From Pseudarthrobacter chlorophenolicus A6 (lineage in GTDB: Bacteria; Actinomycetota; Actinomycetes; Actinomycetales; Micrococcaceae): a stretch of DNA of 64,000 bases. The stretch lies in contig NC_011879.1 in the NCBI RefSeq assembly GCF_000022025.1, positions 362,859 to 426,858 of the forward strand. Reading direction: 5' to 3'. Under the pieces are notes generated by a model. The model was not told the DNA's origin and ran no database searches. It was given only the letters and a program-made list of their open reading frames with translations. The position numbers and the translations under genes are program-made. The first letter of the stretch is position 1. The number at the start of each line of letters is the position of its first letter. This document shows, piece by piece, positions 42,959 through 50,995 of this stretch.

Positions 42959-42967
42959 CGCACACAT
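42959..42967 (+). promoter_or_regulatory. Class B core (43008-43301 unit)
   Basis: CGCACACAT about 40 nt before the ATG at 43008. Confidence 0.6.
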
Positions 42968-43007
42968 GAAGGAGAGACCATTTCCAATAGTCCACAGGGG
43001 GACGACC

Positions 43008-43301
43008 ATGAATAACCACTACCGGGCCGCCATCGACGGTCTCAACGAAATCCGGGCAATCGCAAACCAGGGCGTCCCTCCGACGGAAGCCACGGCCCTC
43101 GCTGTCACCCAGACACGCGCCATTCTGGCTGTCGCCGAAGAGCAAGCGAAGACCAACGTACTCCTCGAGACTGCCAACCTCATCGCCTACGCCCAGCTCT
43201 GCAGCACCATGCGCGACGGAGCGAAGTTCGCAAAAGCCAGGAACGCTGCCGAGCTGGCCATGAAGGACACAGACAATGACGGCGAAGAGGATGGATTCTG
43301 A
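43008..43301 (+). CDS. Small helical hypothetical protein
   Basis: 97 residues from the ATG at 43008; an upstream ATG at 42966 lies in the promoter motif. Mostly helical, with an Ala/Glu-rich core and acidic tail (KDTDNDGEEDGF). Its last base overlaps the next start. No family recognised. Confidence 0.6.
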   Translation: MNNHYRAAIDGLNEIRAIANQGVPPTEATALAVTQTRAILAVAEEQAKTNVLLETANLIAYAQLCSTMRDGAKFAKARNAAELAMKDTDNDGEEDGF

Positions 43302-43696
43302 TGCCCCCACGTCTGCTGATCACCGGCTCCCGCACGTGGACCGACCGTGCCGTCATCCGTGACGCCCTCCGCGCCTGGTGGGACTCCACCGGCCGGGACC
43401 CCGAAGCGATTCTCGTCTCCGGCAAGTGCCCTAAAGGGGCGGACAAGATCTGCGAAGAAGTCTGGGCCCACAACGGGTTGACTCTTGAGCTGCACCCGGC
43501 AAAATGGCGGACGCCTGACGGCAAACAGGACATGAGCGCCGGGTACACACGCAACAAGGCCATGGTGGACACCCAGCCGGACCACATCATCGCCTTCATC
43601 ATGGACAAATCCGGCGGCGCCAGTCACTGCCTGCGCTATGCCAAGGGGAAGGGCATCCCGTTCACCCTCTACGAGGATTCGACCAGCACCACCTAA
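43301..43696 (+). CDS. SLOG-family (DUF2493-like) protein
   Basis: 131 residues. LLITGSRTWTDRAVIRDAL, then AILVSGKCPKGADKICEEVW and ELHPAKW, SAGYTRNKAMVD match the SLOG nucleotide-binding fold of the DUF2493 type. Such proteins are thought to bind nucleotide-derived ligands. It overlaps its neighbour by one base and precedes the HD-domain gene, which would fit a small nucleotide-signalling or salvage unit. Confidence 0.8.
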   Translation: MPPRLLITGSRTWTDRAVIRDALRAWWDSTGRDPEAILVSGKCPKGADKICEEVWAHNGLTLELHPAKWRTPDGKQDMSAGYTRNKAMVDTQPDHIIAFIMDKSGGASHCLRYAKGKGIPFTLYEDSTSTT

Positions 43697-43707
43697 AAGG
43701 GGGCCAA

Positions 43708-44307
43708 GTGAGACCAGTTGATCTGGAGCGCCGAGCCAGGTGTGCAGCCGAACTCCGCGCCCGCTTTCCCAAACACGCCGGCGCCGTCCTGTCAGCCCTG
43801 GACGCGAACCCGTCCGCCGCCCTGCCCTACCATGGCACGCCGCACATGCTCGTGGTCGCCCTGGCCACGCTCGAACTGGCCGCGGGGGAGCAGCTGTCCC
43901 CTGATGAGACGGACTTTGTGTTCCTGGCGGCACTGTTCCATGACTACGACTACGCCGGGGCGGAAGATGACGGCGTCAACACGGGCCGTGCGGCTGCGGC
44001 CGTCCGGGAGCACCTGGGCTTCACGGATCACGCCCGGATAGCTGCCCTTGTTGACGCGAGCCGTTACCCCTATCTGGTCGCTCCACGGTCCCGCTCCGAA
44101 GAGGTGCTCCGTGACGCCGATGTCGCCTACTCGACTCTGCTGATTCCTGATGCACAGCACTTCCGGACAGGCCTGTTGATTGAACGGGGAGCCCCCGCAA
44201 CCGAGCAGGATGCCATCGGGTTCATCATCGGGCACGGCCTCTACACGGCTACGGCAGTCAGAGCGGTCAACCGCATCATCTCCAATGGCCGGGCCGGAGA
44301 CTCCTAG
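43708..44307 (+). CDS. HD-domain phosphohydrolase
   Basis: 199 residues from a GTG. The HD metal ligands are visible: His in YHGTPHMLVVALATLEL, the pair in FLAALFHDYDYAG, and Asp in EVLRDADVAYS. The fold resembles small stand-alone HD hydrolases acting on nucleotides or phosphates. Its place after a SLOG protein suggests nucleotide-related work. Substrate not inferable. Confidence 0.8.
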   Translation: MRPVDLERRARCAAELRARFPKHAGAVLSALDANPSAALPYHGTPHMLVVALATLELAAGEQLSPDETDFVFLAALFHDYDYAGAEDDGVNTGRAAAAVREHLGFTDHARIAALVDASRYPYLVAPRSRSEEVLRDADVAYSTLLIPDAQHFRTGLLIERGAPATEQDAIGFIIGHGLYTATAVRAVNRIISNGRAGDS

Positions 44308-44378
44308 CTTTTTGCGCGATCTCCCGCTTCTGTGATGAGGACGCCCTGCAACCGTCAGGCGAAGACACGGAGGAAGCG

Positions 44379-45602
44379 ATGAACCACACAGCAAACCGAC
44401 GCACCATCCTTGGGCTCGGACTGGCCGCCGCCATCTCCGGCGCAGGGGCTGCAGCAGCCCAGGCAACCAGTGCAGCCATGACTCTGAGCCCCACGACCGG
44501 CCCGGTCGGAACCACCGTCAGCGTAACCGGCACCGGGTTCCCCGGCCTCACGACTGGCAGCCTCACCCTCGGGAGTAACAAGGTAGCCCTCAAGACGCTC
44601 AAAAACGGCACCTTCACCGCCTCCATCGTGGTCCCGGCGGGCACCGCTGCCATCGCGCCGGTCACCGCGCAGGTCGGCCGGACCACCCTCTCAACGAACT
44701 TCACAGTAGCTGCTGCGGAAACATCGGCCAGCCTGCCGCCGGTCAGCAGTGCCCTGCTGCGCTTCGGCCTGATCCCCGCCGCAGGCATTGCCGGGTCTGC
44801 CGAGATCGACGCGACCTCGAAGCTCGTGGGAGAGCAGCCGGCCCTGCTCCTGGGTTACAGGGACTTCCAGCAGGCCGCACCGATTGCTGAACTCGACGCG
44901 GCCACCACCCGTGGTGCCATCCCGATGATGACCTGGGAACCGTGGGTCGCCGGCGCCGGCGCCGGGGCCGTCCAGCCGGCCTACACTCTGGCCGCCATCG
45001 CCGCGGGCAACTTCGACACCTACATCACGCAATGGGGCGCCGGTCTGGCCTCCTGGGGCAAACCCGTCATGCTCCGCTTCGCCCACGAGATGAACGGCGA
45101 CTGGTACCCCTGGTGCGAAACCGTCAACGGCAACCAGCCCGGGGACTACATCAGAGCCTGGCAGCACGTGCACGATCTGGTCACCGCCGCGGGGGCCTTC
45201 AACGTCACCTGGGTCTGGGCCCCTAACGGCGGCGGCCCGGGCGACATGGCCGCCATGTACCCCGGGGACGGCTACGTCGACGTCCTGGGACTGGACGCCT
45301 ACAACTGGGGAACCACCCAGAGCTGGAGCTCATGGCAGTCACCGGACGCCCTGTTCGGCTACTGGCTTGATCAGCTGCGTGTTATCGCCCCCGGCAAGCA
45401 GATCATCATCACTGAGACGGCCAGCACCGAAACCGGTGGCTCAAAAGCCGACTGGAACACCAGCCTGGTCCCGTACCTGAACAGCCAGCCTGACGTAACC
45501 GGTTTCATCTGGTTCAACCTGAACAAGGAAACGGACTGGCGCATCGAGAGCAGCACCGCGTCATCGAACGCCTTCACCGCTGCACTGGCGGCCCGCCGCT
45601 GA
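44379..45602 (+). CDS. Secreted glycoside hydrolase family 26 (mannanase-type) enzyme
   Basis: 407 residues. A twin-arginine-type signal (NRRTILGLGLAAAISGAGAA) is followed by an IPT/TIG-like immunoglobulin domain (MTLSPTTGPVGTTVSVTGTGF) and a (beta/alpha)8 domain from about residue 125. Catalytic residues fit GH26: the acid/base Glu in RFAHEMNGDWYPW and the nucleophile Glu in IIITETAST. It is probably a beta-mannanase or related endo-glycosidase exported from the cell. It may be cargo unrelated to element maintenance. Confidence 0.85.
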   Translation: MNHTANRRTILGLGLAAAISGAGAAAAQATSAAMTLSPTTGPVGTTVSVTGTGFPGLTTGSLTLGSNKVALKTLKNGTFTASIVVPAGTAAIAPVTAQVGRTTLSTNFTVAAAETSASLPPVSSALLRFGLIPAAGIAGSAEIDATSKLVGEQPALLLGYRDFQQAAPIAELDAATTRGAIPMMTWEPWVAGAGAGAVQPAYTLAAIAAGNFDTYITQWGAGLASWGKPVMLRFAHEMNGDWYPWCETVNGNQPGDYIRAWQHVHDLVTAAGAFNVTWVWAPNGGGPGDMAAMYPGDGYVDVLGLDAYNWGTTQSWSSWQSPDALFGYWLDQLRVIAPGKQIIITETASTETGGSKADWNTSLVPYLNSQPDVTGFIWFNLNKETDWRIESSTASSNAFTAALAARR

Positions 45603-45632
45603 CTTTCAGACCCCAGTCCAGATGACGGTGTC

Positions 45633-45671
45633 GAAGGCCCGGGGACGGATTTCTCTTTCTCCGGGCCTCCG
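45633..45671. terminator. Bidirectional terminator
   Basis: AGGCCCGG...CCGGGCCT repeat between the GH26 gene and the convergent HU gene. Confidence 0.65.
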
Positions 45672-45678
45672 AAGCGCC

Positions 45679-45960
45679 TTACTTGGCGATGGCTGCCTTG
45701 AGCTTGGAGCCGGCGGTCAGCTTCACGCTGTGGCCCGCGGCGATCTCGATGCTTTCGCCGGTCTGCGGGTTGCGGCCCGTCCGGGCCGCGCGGTCAGTAC
45801 GCTCCACTGCAAGCCAGCCCGGGATGGTGATCTTCTCGCCTGCGGCCACCGAGGTCTCGAACACCTCGAACATGCCGTCCAGGATGCGGTTCACGTCGGC
45901 CTTCGTAGCTCCGGACTTCTCGGCAACCTGGTCAACAAGCTGTGCACGATTAACTGCCAT
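45679..45960 (-). CDS. HU-family nucleoid protein
   Basis: 93 residues. MAVNRAQLVDQVAEKSGATKADVNRILDGMFEVFETSVAAGEKITIPGWLAVERTDR... matches HU, with the DNA-binding beta arm RTGRNPQTGESIEI. It lacks the basic C-terminal tail of typical mycobacterial HU. GAAGGAG lies upstream. It likely compacts the element's own DNA. Confidence 0.93.
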   Translation of the reverse strand: MAVNRAQLVDQVAEKSGATKADVNRILDGMFEVFETSVAAGEKITIPGWLAVERTDRAARTGRNPQTGESIEIAAGHSVKLTAGSKLKAAIAK

Positions 45961-46162
45961 GATCGACTCCTTCTCGTAATTCCGGTCCCGGGGAACGTAT
46001 CACCACTGAGCGTCGGACCGGTTGATAACACGCCGCGGCAACCCCTACCCCCCCAAGCGTGGGCGGCACGGTCCCAACCCGCGCACATGGTCATTTGGGC
46101 ATCGTCAATGTCAGCCCCTGCTGCTTCACTGGGGTTACCGTCCCGAGCTGTGAGGTCCGAAG

Positions 46163-46657
46163 ATGCTGCGTCCGCTCCACCGCGAGTCCCTGCTCATCGC
46201 CCTCCGCTCCGAAACCGGAGTCATCAACGCCACCGCCGCACTCGTGGGCCTTGGCATAATGACCGCGGTAGGGGGAGTGGCGGCAACGTCGATGTCCAGC
46301 CTCGTTCCACTCGCCCATGACAGCGCAGCCCGGCAGAACGCCACCCAGATCGCAACGGCGCAGGGACTCGCGAGGATCATGGACGGACGCTTCACTGACC
46401 TGGACGGGCTGGAAACCGGCGGGTACCTTCCCGCTTACCGCGCAGCTACCGGGCCCCGCCGCTTCGACACCATGACCGGACCTGGCGGGACATGCTTCGT
46501 TGTCGTCAGCCGGTCAGCCACAGGAGCACACTTCTTCGTCACCGACCTCATCCCGGCGCCTGAGCCCCTATTCTCCGACGTCACGACCGGATGCATCGAC
46601 GCCGGCACCGTGCAGGCGATGGCGGAGCGGCTTGACGTCGCGGCGGCAGGCTACTGA
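46163..46657 (+). CDS. Short pilin-like protein (GAFDLPS family relative) 2
   Basis: 164 residues. ETGVINATAALVGLGIMTAVGGVAATSM is a pilin-like helix preceded by Gly, followed by ARQNATQIATAQGLARIMDGRF and the family head with two Cys (GTCFVVVSRSATGAHFFV, VTTGCIDAGT). It has no extra C-terminal domain, so it is the minimal version of the family. It heads the cluster that continues with pilin-like gene 3. Confidence 0.7.
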   Translation: MLRPLHRESLLIALRSETGVINATAALVGLGIMTAVGGVAATSMSSLVPLAHDSAARQNATQIATAQGLARIMDGRFTDLDGLETGGYLPAYRAATGPRRFDTMTGPGGTCFVVVSRSATGAHFFVTDLIPAPEPLFSDVTTGCIDAGTVQAMAERLDVAAAGY

Positions 46658-46736
46658 CCTCCCTCACGACGGCACCATGATGCGCGGGGACTCGGCACGC
46701 ACCTCCAGCCTCGACAGCTGAGATTACGAGACACGA

Positions 46737-46768
46737 GAGCGGCGGGAGGCAGACACCTCCCGCCGCTC
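46737..46768 (+). terminator. Terminator after pilin-like gene 2
   Basis: GAGCGGCGGGAGG-CAGACA-CCTCCCGCCGCTC followed by CTTTC. Confidence 0.9.
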
Positions 46769-46802
46769 CTTTCGCGTCAGGAGGAGGCCGATGCGGCCTA
46801 AA

Positions 46803-46816
46803 TCTACGCATGGTTC
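46803..46816 (+). promoter_or_regulatory. Class A promoter motif (pilin-like gene 3)
   Basis: TCTACGCATGGTTC, one base off consensus, about 37 nt before the ATG. Confidence 0.65.
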
Positions 46817-46853
46817 CCTGTGACCAACGATCGCATTTCCCCCGAAAGCAGCC

Positions 46854-48167
46854 ATGACCCTCTTCCCCAATACACGCCGGCTGGTGGCACGCGCCAGACA
46901 CGTCCTTAAGTCTGTCTCCGGCGCCTTCGACCTGCCGTCCATCATCACAGGTGTGGTCGTTGTCGGCATCCTGGCCGCGGGTATCCTGGCAGCAGTGTTC
47001 GCCGTGATTCCCTTCAGCCAGGACAACTCCGCGAAACAGGATCTGGACTCCGTCCGGACCGCCCAAGGCGTAGCGAAAGCTAAAGATTCCGGCTACATGG
47101 ACAAGGCGTCGCTGATCGCCGTGCCGTACCTCTCTTCCGGCGACGACGTTGCAGTCTCGACGAACACTGACAGGACCTGCTACCTGGCCCTCTCCAAGTC
47201 AGGGACCGGCAAGATCTACTACTCCGACAATAAGAGCAATGAGGCCAAAGAGCTCGTCGCCGGGGCCACAGTCAACTGCATAACGCCGGCGCAGCTTGAC
47301 GACATGATCACCGATGTCGGCGGCTACGGACCCGGAAGTAGCAACCCCTCGGCCGGGGGCCCCGGAGGCGACAGCGGTGGGGGTCCAGGCGGTTCTGACG
47401 GAGGCGGCGGCACGTACACTCCCGGCGGTGCCGTCCCTGTCGGGTACACGTACGGTGCCAACTTCGGCGCCTGCCCGGCTCCGTTCGCCGAAGCCCTGAA
47501 GGCACGGTTCCTTGCTGACGGATCGCAGAAGTACTTTTTGGGGTACTCGCTGCCATGGAACGACCCCGCTGCGGACGCAGCGTGGGACGACTACGCCGTT
47601 CTGGACGATGCCGCCTGGGAGCTGGAATCAGCACTGACTCCCTCCCAGAAAGCCACATACCAGAACTTCCGCTCTTACGCGGACGAGGTGCCAGGCTACA
47701 CCGCAGCGGAAGACGCCTGGTGGGACACCTACAGCCAGGCGAGCTTCAACCAGATGAACGAGCTGATGGCTTCAGCGGTCCCAACCTTCTGTGGTGCTGT
47801 CAGTGCCGGATCACCGACCTTCAAATGCGCGCCCGGCGTACATGAGTACCTCACCCTCGCGAACGCCTACTACCACAACTACATGTATGAGAACCAGCGG
47901 TACACCGCGGACGGTAGCGATGCGAACTACAACGCCTGGATCTATAGGCCTACCTCCCCGCAGGAGTACCCGGACGACGCCGCCAAGGACGCTGCGTACA
48001 ACAACGTCATGGCACTCAACAACGGCTACTCCTTCTACATCACGCAGGCCCAGAACCAGGTGCGCGCCGAAAACACCGCGGCCTGGTCCGCATTCGCGGC
48101 TGACACCTCGCGGACCAACTTCGACACCTGGGTCAACTACGAGTACCCGACGAACGTCTGCCGGTAA
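46854..48167 (+). CDS. Pilin-like surface protein (GAFDLPS family) 3
   Basis: 437 residues. Signature at residues 22-70: GAFDLPSIITGVVVVGIL, then FAVIPFSQDNSAKQDLDSVRTAQGVAKAKD; head with two Cys to about residue 150; a Gly/Pro/Ser linker (residues 155-195, many GG pairs); then a unique Tyr/Asn/Ala-rich C-terminal domain with repeated YNAW, YYHNYMYENQR-type aromatic clusters. Another variable cargo on the shared pilin-like base. Confidence 0.75.
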   Translation: MTLFPNTRRLVARARHVLKSVSGAFDLPSIITGVVVVGILAAGILAAVFAVIPFSQDNSAKQDLDSVRTAQGVAKAKDSGYMDKASLIAVPYLSSGDDVAVSTNTDRTCYLALSKSGTGKIYYSDNKSNEAKELVAGATVNCITPAQLDDMITDVGGYGPGSSNPSAGGPGGDSGGGPGGSDGGGGTYTPGGAVPVGYTYGANFGACPAPFAEALKARFLADGSQKYFLGYSLPWNDPAADAAWDDYAVLDDAAWELESALTPSQKATYQNFRSYADEVPGYTAAEDAWWDTYSQASFNQMNELMASAVPTFCGAVSAGSPTFKCAPGVHEYLTLANAYYHNYMYENQRYTADGSDANYNAWIYRPTSPQEYPDDAAKDAAYNNVMALNNGYSFYITQAQNQVRAENTAAWSAFAADTSRTNFDTWVNYEYPTNVCR

Positions 48168-48212
48168 CCACCGGGACGTGATCGCCAGGCCGGAGCTTCC
48201 AGCCGGCGGATA

Positions 48213-48251
48213 GACGAGGAGGGCGACGGCGCTACTGTCGCCCTCCTCGTC
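48213..48251 (+). terminator. Terminator after pilin-like gene 3
   Basis: GACGAGGAGGGCGAC-N9-GTCGCCCTCCTCGTC, a 15-bp perfect repeat. Confidence 0.85.
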
Positions 48252-48361
48252 AACATATGTCGCAAAGCCCTGTTGAGCAGGCAGGATGTTGATGGAGGAG
48301 CATCGGGCTCCGCCCCGGCATCCCGGCAACTACTGGAGAGCGCATCCAGAGAGGCAATCCA

Positions 48362-48775
48362 TTGACAAACACCTCCGGCCGCCGCGCCAGGACCCACAGA
48401 ACACCTGTCGACCCCAGCAGGTTCGTCCACATCGACCGGCCCAGCAATGCTTCACTGCGCGGGGCGGTCGTCACAGGCATTGCCCTGTCGTTCCTGTTCG
48501 GTGCCGCTGCCGGCGGCGCCGTCCTCCTTCCGTTCCATCCCGAGAATGAGCTCCTCTACCTGGTCGGCATGGCGGTCGGGGTCGTCGTCGCCAACATCGT
48601 TAATGTCCGGGTCACTCTGAGGTCAGGCAGGCGGCGGCGGGAAGACTTCATCCGGTGCGGCGGTGACCCCACCGGGATGACCGACATGATGTTCGGCGTC
48701 ATGCGGGGACAGCGGACAGAGAAGGGCGAATGGTATGTCCCTGAGCAGGGCTCAGGAGACTACCAGGGCATTTGA
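48362..48775 (+). CDS. Two-helix membrane hypothetical protein
   Basis: 137 residues from a TTG (AGAGAGG 7 nt upstream). Two hydrophobic helices (GAVVTGIALSFLFGAAAGGAVLL and LLYLVGMAVGVVVANIVNV) are followed by a basic stretch and a soluble C-terminus (REDFIRCGGDPTGMTDMMFG). No family recognised. Confidence 0.6.
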   Translation: MTNTSGRRARTHRTPVDPSRFVHIDRPSNASLRGAVVTGIALSFLFGAAAGGAVLLPFHPENELLYLVGMAVGVVVANIVNVRVTLRSGRRRREDFIRCGGDPTGMTDMMFGVMRGQRTEKGEWYVPEQGSGDYQGI

Positions 48776-48800
48776 GGCAGGAGTCCGGCAACAGCCGTCC

Positions 48801-48830
48801 GGTGAGGAAGGCCTGCTGGTCCGCACACAT
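48801..48830 (+). promoter_or_regulatory. Class B promoter motif (structured RNA)
   Basis: Perfect GGTGAG-N15-CGCACACAT followed not by a gene but by a strongly base-paired region. Confidence 0.8.
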
Positions 48831-49107
48831 GGGGTCCAAGCCTGGGGAACCGGGCATCCGAAGAACGGGGAAAGCGCGCCCCGGAGGACGGACAGGTAGA
48901 CGGGTCGGCGCCCGTCCTCCTGGTCCTGGATTGGAACCCCCTAAGACGGGGCCCGGATTCGATTACCGGCAATGGACGAAGGGCCCGAGACCGTGGCCTC
49001 CGGAACTAGCCGACGGATGAGAGGCGTCCAGCGGACAGTGTGCCAGGCCATTGCCGGAGCAATCCGGTCGGGTTCAAATCCCGGCGGCGGGGCGTTTCAA
49101 CATAACG
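48831..49107 (+). ncRNA. Structured tRNA-like RNA transcript
   Basis: No reading frame fits. The 5' part pairs over a distance (GGGGTCCAAGCCTGG around 48831 with CCTGGATTGGAACCCC around 48925), enclosing a perfect 9-bp hairpin GGAGGACGG/CCGTCCTCC. The 3' part has T-arm-like elements: TTCGATT near 48958 and CGGG-TTCAAAT-CCCG near 49070, plus ATTGC-CGGA-GCAAT. It ends at a 12-bp terminator hairpin. It could be one structured RNA or a precursor of divergent tRNAs. Confidence 0.5.
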
Positions 49108-49135
49108 GAGCCGGGAAGATCAGTCTTCCCGGCTC
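49108..49135 (+). terminator. Terminator of the structured RNA
   Basis: GAGCCGGGAAGA-TCAG-TCTTCCCGGCTC followed by TTCCC. Confidence 0.85.
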
Positions 49136-49160
49136 TTCCCATACCCGCCAAAACCCCGTG

Positions 49161-49174
49161 TCTACGCATATTTC
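49161..49174 (+). promoter_or_regulatory. Class A promoter motif (J-domain gene)
   Basis: TCTACGCATATTTC, one base off consensus, about 92 nt before the J-domain ATG. Confidence 0.6.
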
Positions 49175-49203
49175 AAGATAGAAACCACTGAAAGGCAGGC
49201 CCC

Positions 49204-49269
49204 GTGGAACGAAGCCCCGGCACACAGCCGTCACCCTGCCCTGCCCGAACACCCGGTGGCCGGCCATGA
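49204..49269 (+). CDS. Possible leader peptide before the J-domain gene
   Basis: A GTG with GAAAGGCAGG upstream opens a 21-codon frame rich in Pro, Arg and Gly whose TGA overlaps the ATG of the next gene (ATGA). It may couple translation; it could equally be a chance frame. Confidence 0.3.
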   Translation: MERSPGTQPSPCPARTPGGRP

Positions 49270-49988
49270 ACCGCTATGAAGTGCTTGGCATCAAGACTGA
49301 CGCGACCCCAGAGGAGATCAAGAGGGCGTACCGGAAGCTCGCCGCCAAGACACACCCCGACGTCGCCGGCGCTGTCATGGCCCCGCTGTTCCTGTCTGTC
49401 CAGGATGCCTACGAGACGCTGTCCGACCCGAACAAACGGGCCGCCTACGACCGGGAAATCAACCCTGCACCGCAGGCCGAGGCTGAGCCTCCACCGGCAG
49501 CCCAATGGCCGCCCCCGCAGCAGTACCGGCAAGACCCGATCTACGAACGGGAGGCATACCCGGAACCGGAGCCACCGGGACCGGCGCCCTCACACGAGCG
49601 GGATGCACTGTTGCGCCGCCTGAAGTTCGGGGCGATCGGGGCGTTCTTCGTCGGAGTCGGAAGCTTCTGGGTCTTCCACTGGATCCAGGTCTTCCAACTG
49701 GTACAGCCAGAAGGGCCAATCCGCCTGTTCGCGACCCAAGGCCTGCCCGCGATCGTGTACGCGGTGCTTTGGGCGTTCGGAACTGCAGTGGCGTCGATGG
49801 CCGACGACGTGGGAACCGCGCTAAAGATGCCTTTGACCTGCGCTGTCATTGCGGGTGGATTTGCGTTCATCACAGCAACCTGGATCCCTGCCGCTTGGCT
49901 GCCCGTTCTCATCGCGGGCCTCGCCCTGACGTCTGCCACCGCATTCCTCATCCGGCGGTCAAGACGACCCTCGCAGCAGACGTGGTGA
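49266..49988 (+). CDS. Membrane-anchored J-domain protein
   Basis: 240 residues. An N-terminal J domain (NRYEVLGIKTDATPEEIKRAYRKLAAKTHPDVAG with the HPD motif, then AYETLSDPNKRAAYD) is followed by a Pro/Glu-rich linker and four or so membrane helices from about residue 120 (FGAIGAFFVGVGSFWVF, LPAIVYAVLWAFG, LTCAVIAGGFAFI, WLPVLIAGLALTSAT). It lacks the zinc and C-terminal domains of DnaJ. It would recruit DnaK to the membrane, perhaps for pilus or transfer machinery given the class A motif. Confidence 0.88.
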   Translation: MNRYEVLGIKTDATPEEIKRAYRKLAAKTHPDVAGAVMAPLFLSVQDAYETLSDPNKRAAYDREINPAPQAEAEPPPAAQWPPPQQYRQDPIYEREAYPEPEPPGPAPSHERDALLRRLKFGAIGAFFVGVGSFWVFHWIQVFQLVQPEGPIRLFATQGLPAIVYAVLWAFGTAVASMADDVGTALKMPLTCAVIAGGFAFITATWIPAAWLPVLIAGLALTSATAFLIRRSRRPSQQTW

Positions 49989-50013
49989 GGGCTCCCGGGC
50001 CCACCGCACACAT
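49984..50013 (+). promoter_or_regulatory. Class B promoter motif (50022 gene)
   Basis: Perfect GGTGAG-N15-CGCACACAT, 8 nt before the ATG. Confidence 0.85.
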
Positions 50014-50021
50014 GGAGGGCT

Positions 50022-50705
50022 ATGACTACCTTCAGCATGACCAGTCCCGCGGATATTGCGGCCCACACCTCTGCGGCGGTCAGGTCCCTGACCGACGAAC
50101 AGCTCACTGCCGTCATGGTCTCAGCCAGGAAGGTCAGGAAGCGCAGGCTCAACCTGCCCGGCCGCTGGTCCAAGGTCCGGGAAGCATCTCCAGACCTTGC
50201 TGACGCCCTGGACGACCTGCACAGCGAGCAGGCTACGAATGATCTCCCACGCTTTGAAGCCCTGGCCGCCCGCTCTGAAGTTCAGCGCGCGCGGGAAATA
50301 CATGGGCCGATCGGCCAGCTCACAGCTCTGGCAGTCCTGGGTGCCTCGCTTAGCGGCCTCCTGACGGCCATCCTTGGCCTGACCCAGGTCATCACCCTCG
50401 CTGTCATCATCGGCGGCGCGACCGTCACCGTCGGCCTGCTGGCCGCAGCTTACGTCGGCGGCCTGCGTCTGGCCAAGAACAGTGCGACGTGGATGTTTGT
50501 AGATCCGGAAGCAGCCGCCGCAATCGTGTGGGACGCCGGAATCGACGCCGCAGCGGCGGTTGCCCTCCAAGACGCCTCCGGACTCACGACCGAAGACCTG
50601 TCGGCCTTGCGCGCTGTCTGGGTTGGCGCGGGACTGGACACATCCGGACTCACATCTCCGGGCGTTCCAACCCCGTTCGCACTTCCGTCTACTACCCAGG
50701 CATAG
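50022..50705 (+). CDS. Two-helix membrane hypothetical protein
   Basis: 227 residues. A soluble helical N-terminal half with basic patch (SARKVRKRRLNLPGRWSKV), two adjacent membrane helices around residues 100-150 (LTALAVLGASLSGLLTAILGL and VITLAVIIGGATVTVGLLAAAY) and a soluble C-terminal half. No family recognised; hairpin-type membrane anchoring. Confidence 0.65.
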   Translation: MTTFSMTSPADIAAHTSAAVRSLTDEQLTAVMVSARKVRKRRLNLPGRWSKVREASPDLADALDDLHSEQATNDLPRFEALAARSEVQRAREIHGPIGQLTALAVLGASLSGLLTAILGLTQVITLAVIIGGATVTVGLLAAAYVGGLRLAKNSATWMFVDPEAAAAIVWDAGIDAAAAVALQDASGLTTEDLSALRAVWVGAGLDTSGLTSPGVPTPFALPSTTQA

Positions 50706-50765
50706 CCATGGCCAGCAATTGCCGCACGTCGTCGGGCAGGCCTCGAGGACCCGCCTCGCCTGGAC

Positions 50766-50795
50766 GGTGAGACAGTGCTGCGCCTCCGCACACAT
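50766..50795 (+). promoter_or_regulatory. Class B promoter motif (tRNA-rtcB)
   Basis: Perfect GGTGAG-N15-CGCACACAT about 48 nt before the tRNA. Confidence 0.8.
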
Positions 50796-50843
50796 GAGGT
50801 TCAGCAAAGAACAACCGACCCGGCAGTGGGAGCTGCCGGACAC

Positions 50844-50914
50844 GCGCGTCAGCCCCTTGGTGGGGTCCGGTGATGATCAGCCGGGACGTACGGGGTTCGG
50901 ATCCCCGGATGCGC
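50844..50914 (+). tRNA. Divergent tRNA with 8-nt anticodon loop
   Basis: A four-arm cloverleaf can be drawn by eye: 7-bp acceptor GCGCGTC/GATGCGC (one wobble), D arm CCCC-TTGGT-GGGG, anticodon arm CCGGT/GCCGG with an 8-nt loop GATGATCA, and a perfect T arm CGGGG-TTCGGAT-CCCCG. CCA is not encoded. The enlarged loop leaves the anticodon ambiguous (GAT is one reading). It lies directly upstream of rtcB on the same transcript. Confidence 0.6.
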
Positions 50915-50995
50915 TCTAACGAAGTGTGCGGCATCAGGCCGTCCGGCACCGCCACGGCCGGGGAACACGTCAGTGGCAGAGGGAAAGGAACACCC

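Noticed and set aside
46085-46088. Possible class B site upstream of the gene at 46163 (GCACATGG near 46081)
   Set aside because: The CGCACACAT core is not complete and the upstream box is missing.
49266-49988. Full DnaJ co-chaperone
   Set aside because: Only the J domain is present, followed by membrane helices; no zinc or C-terminal substrate domains.
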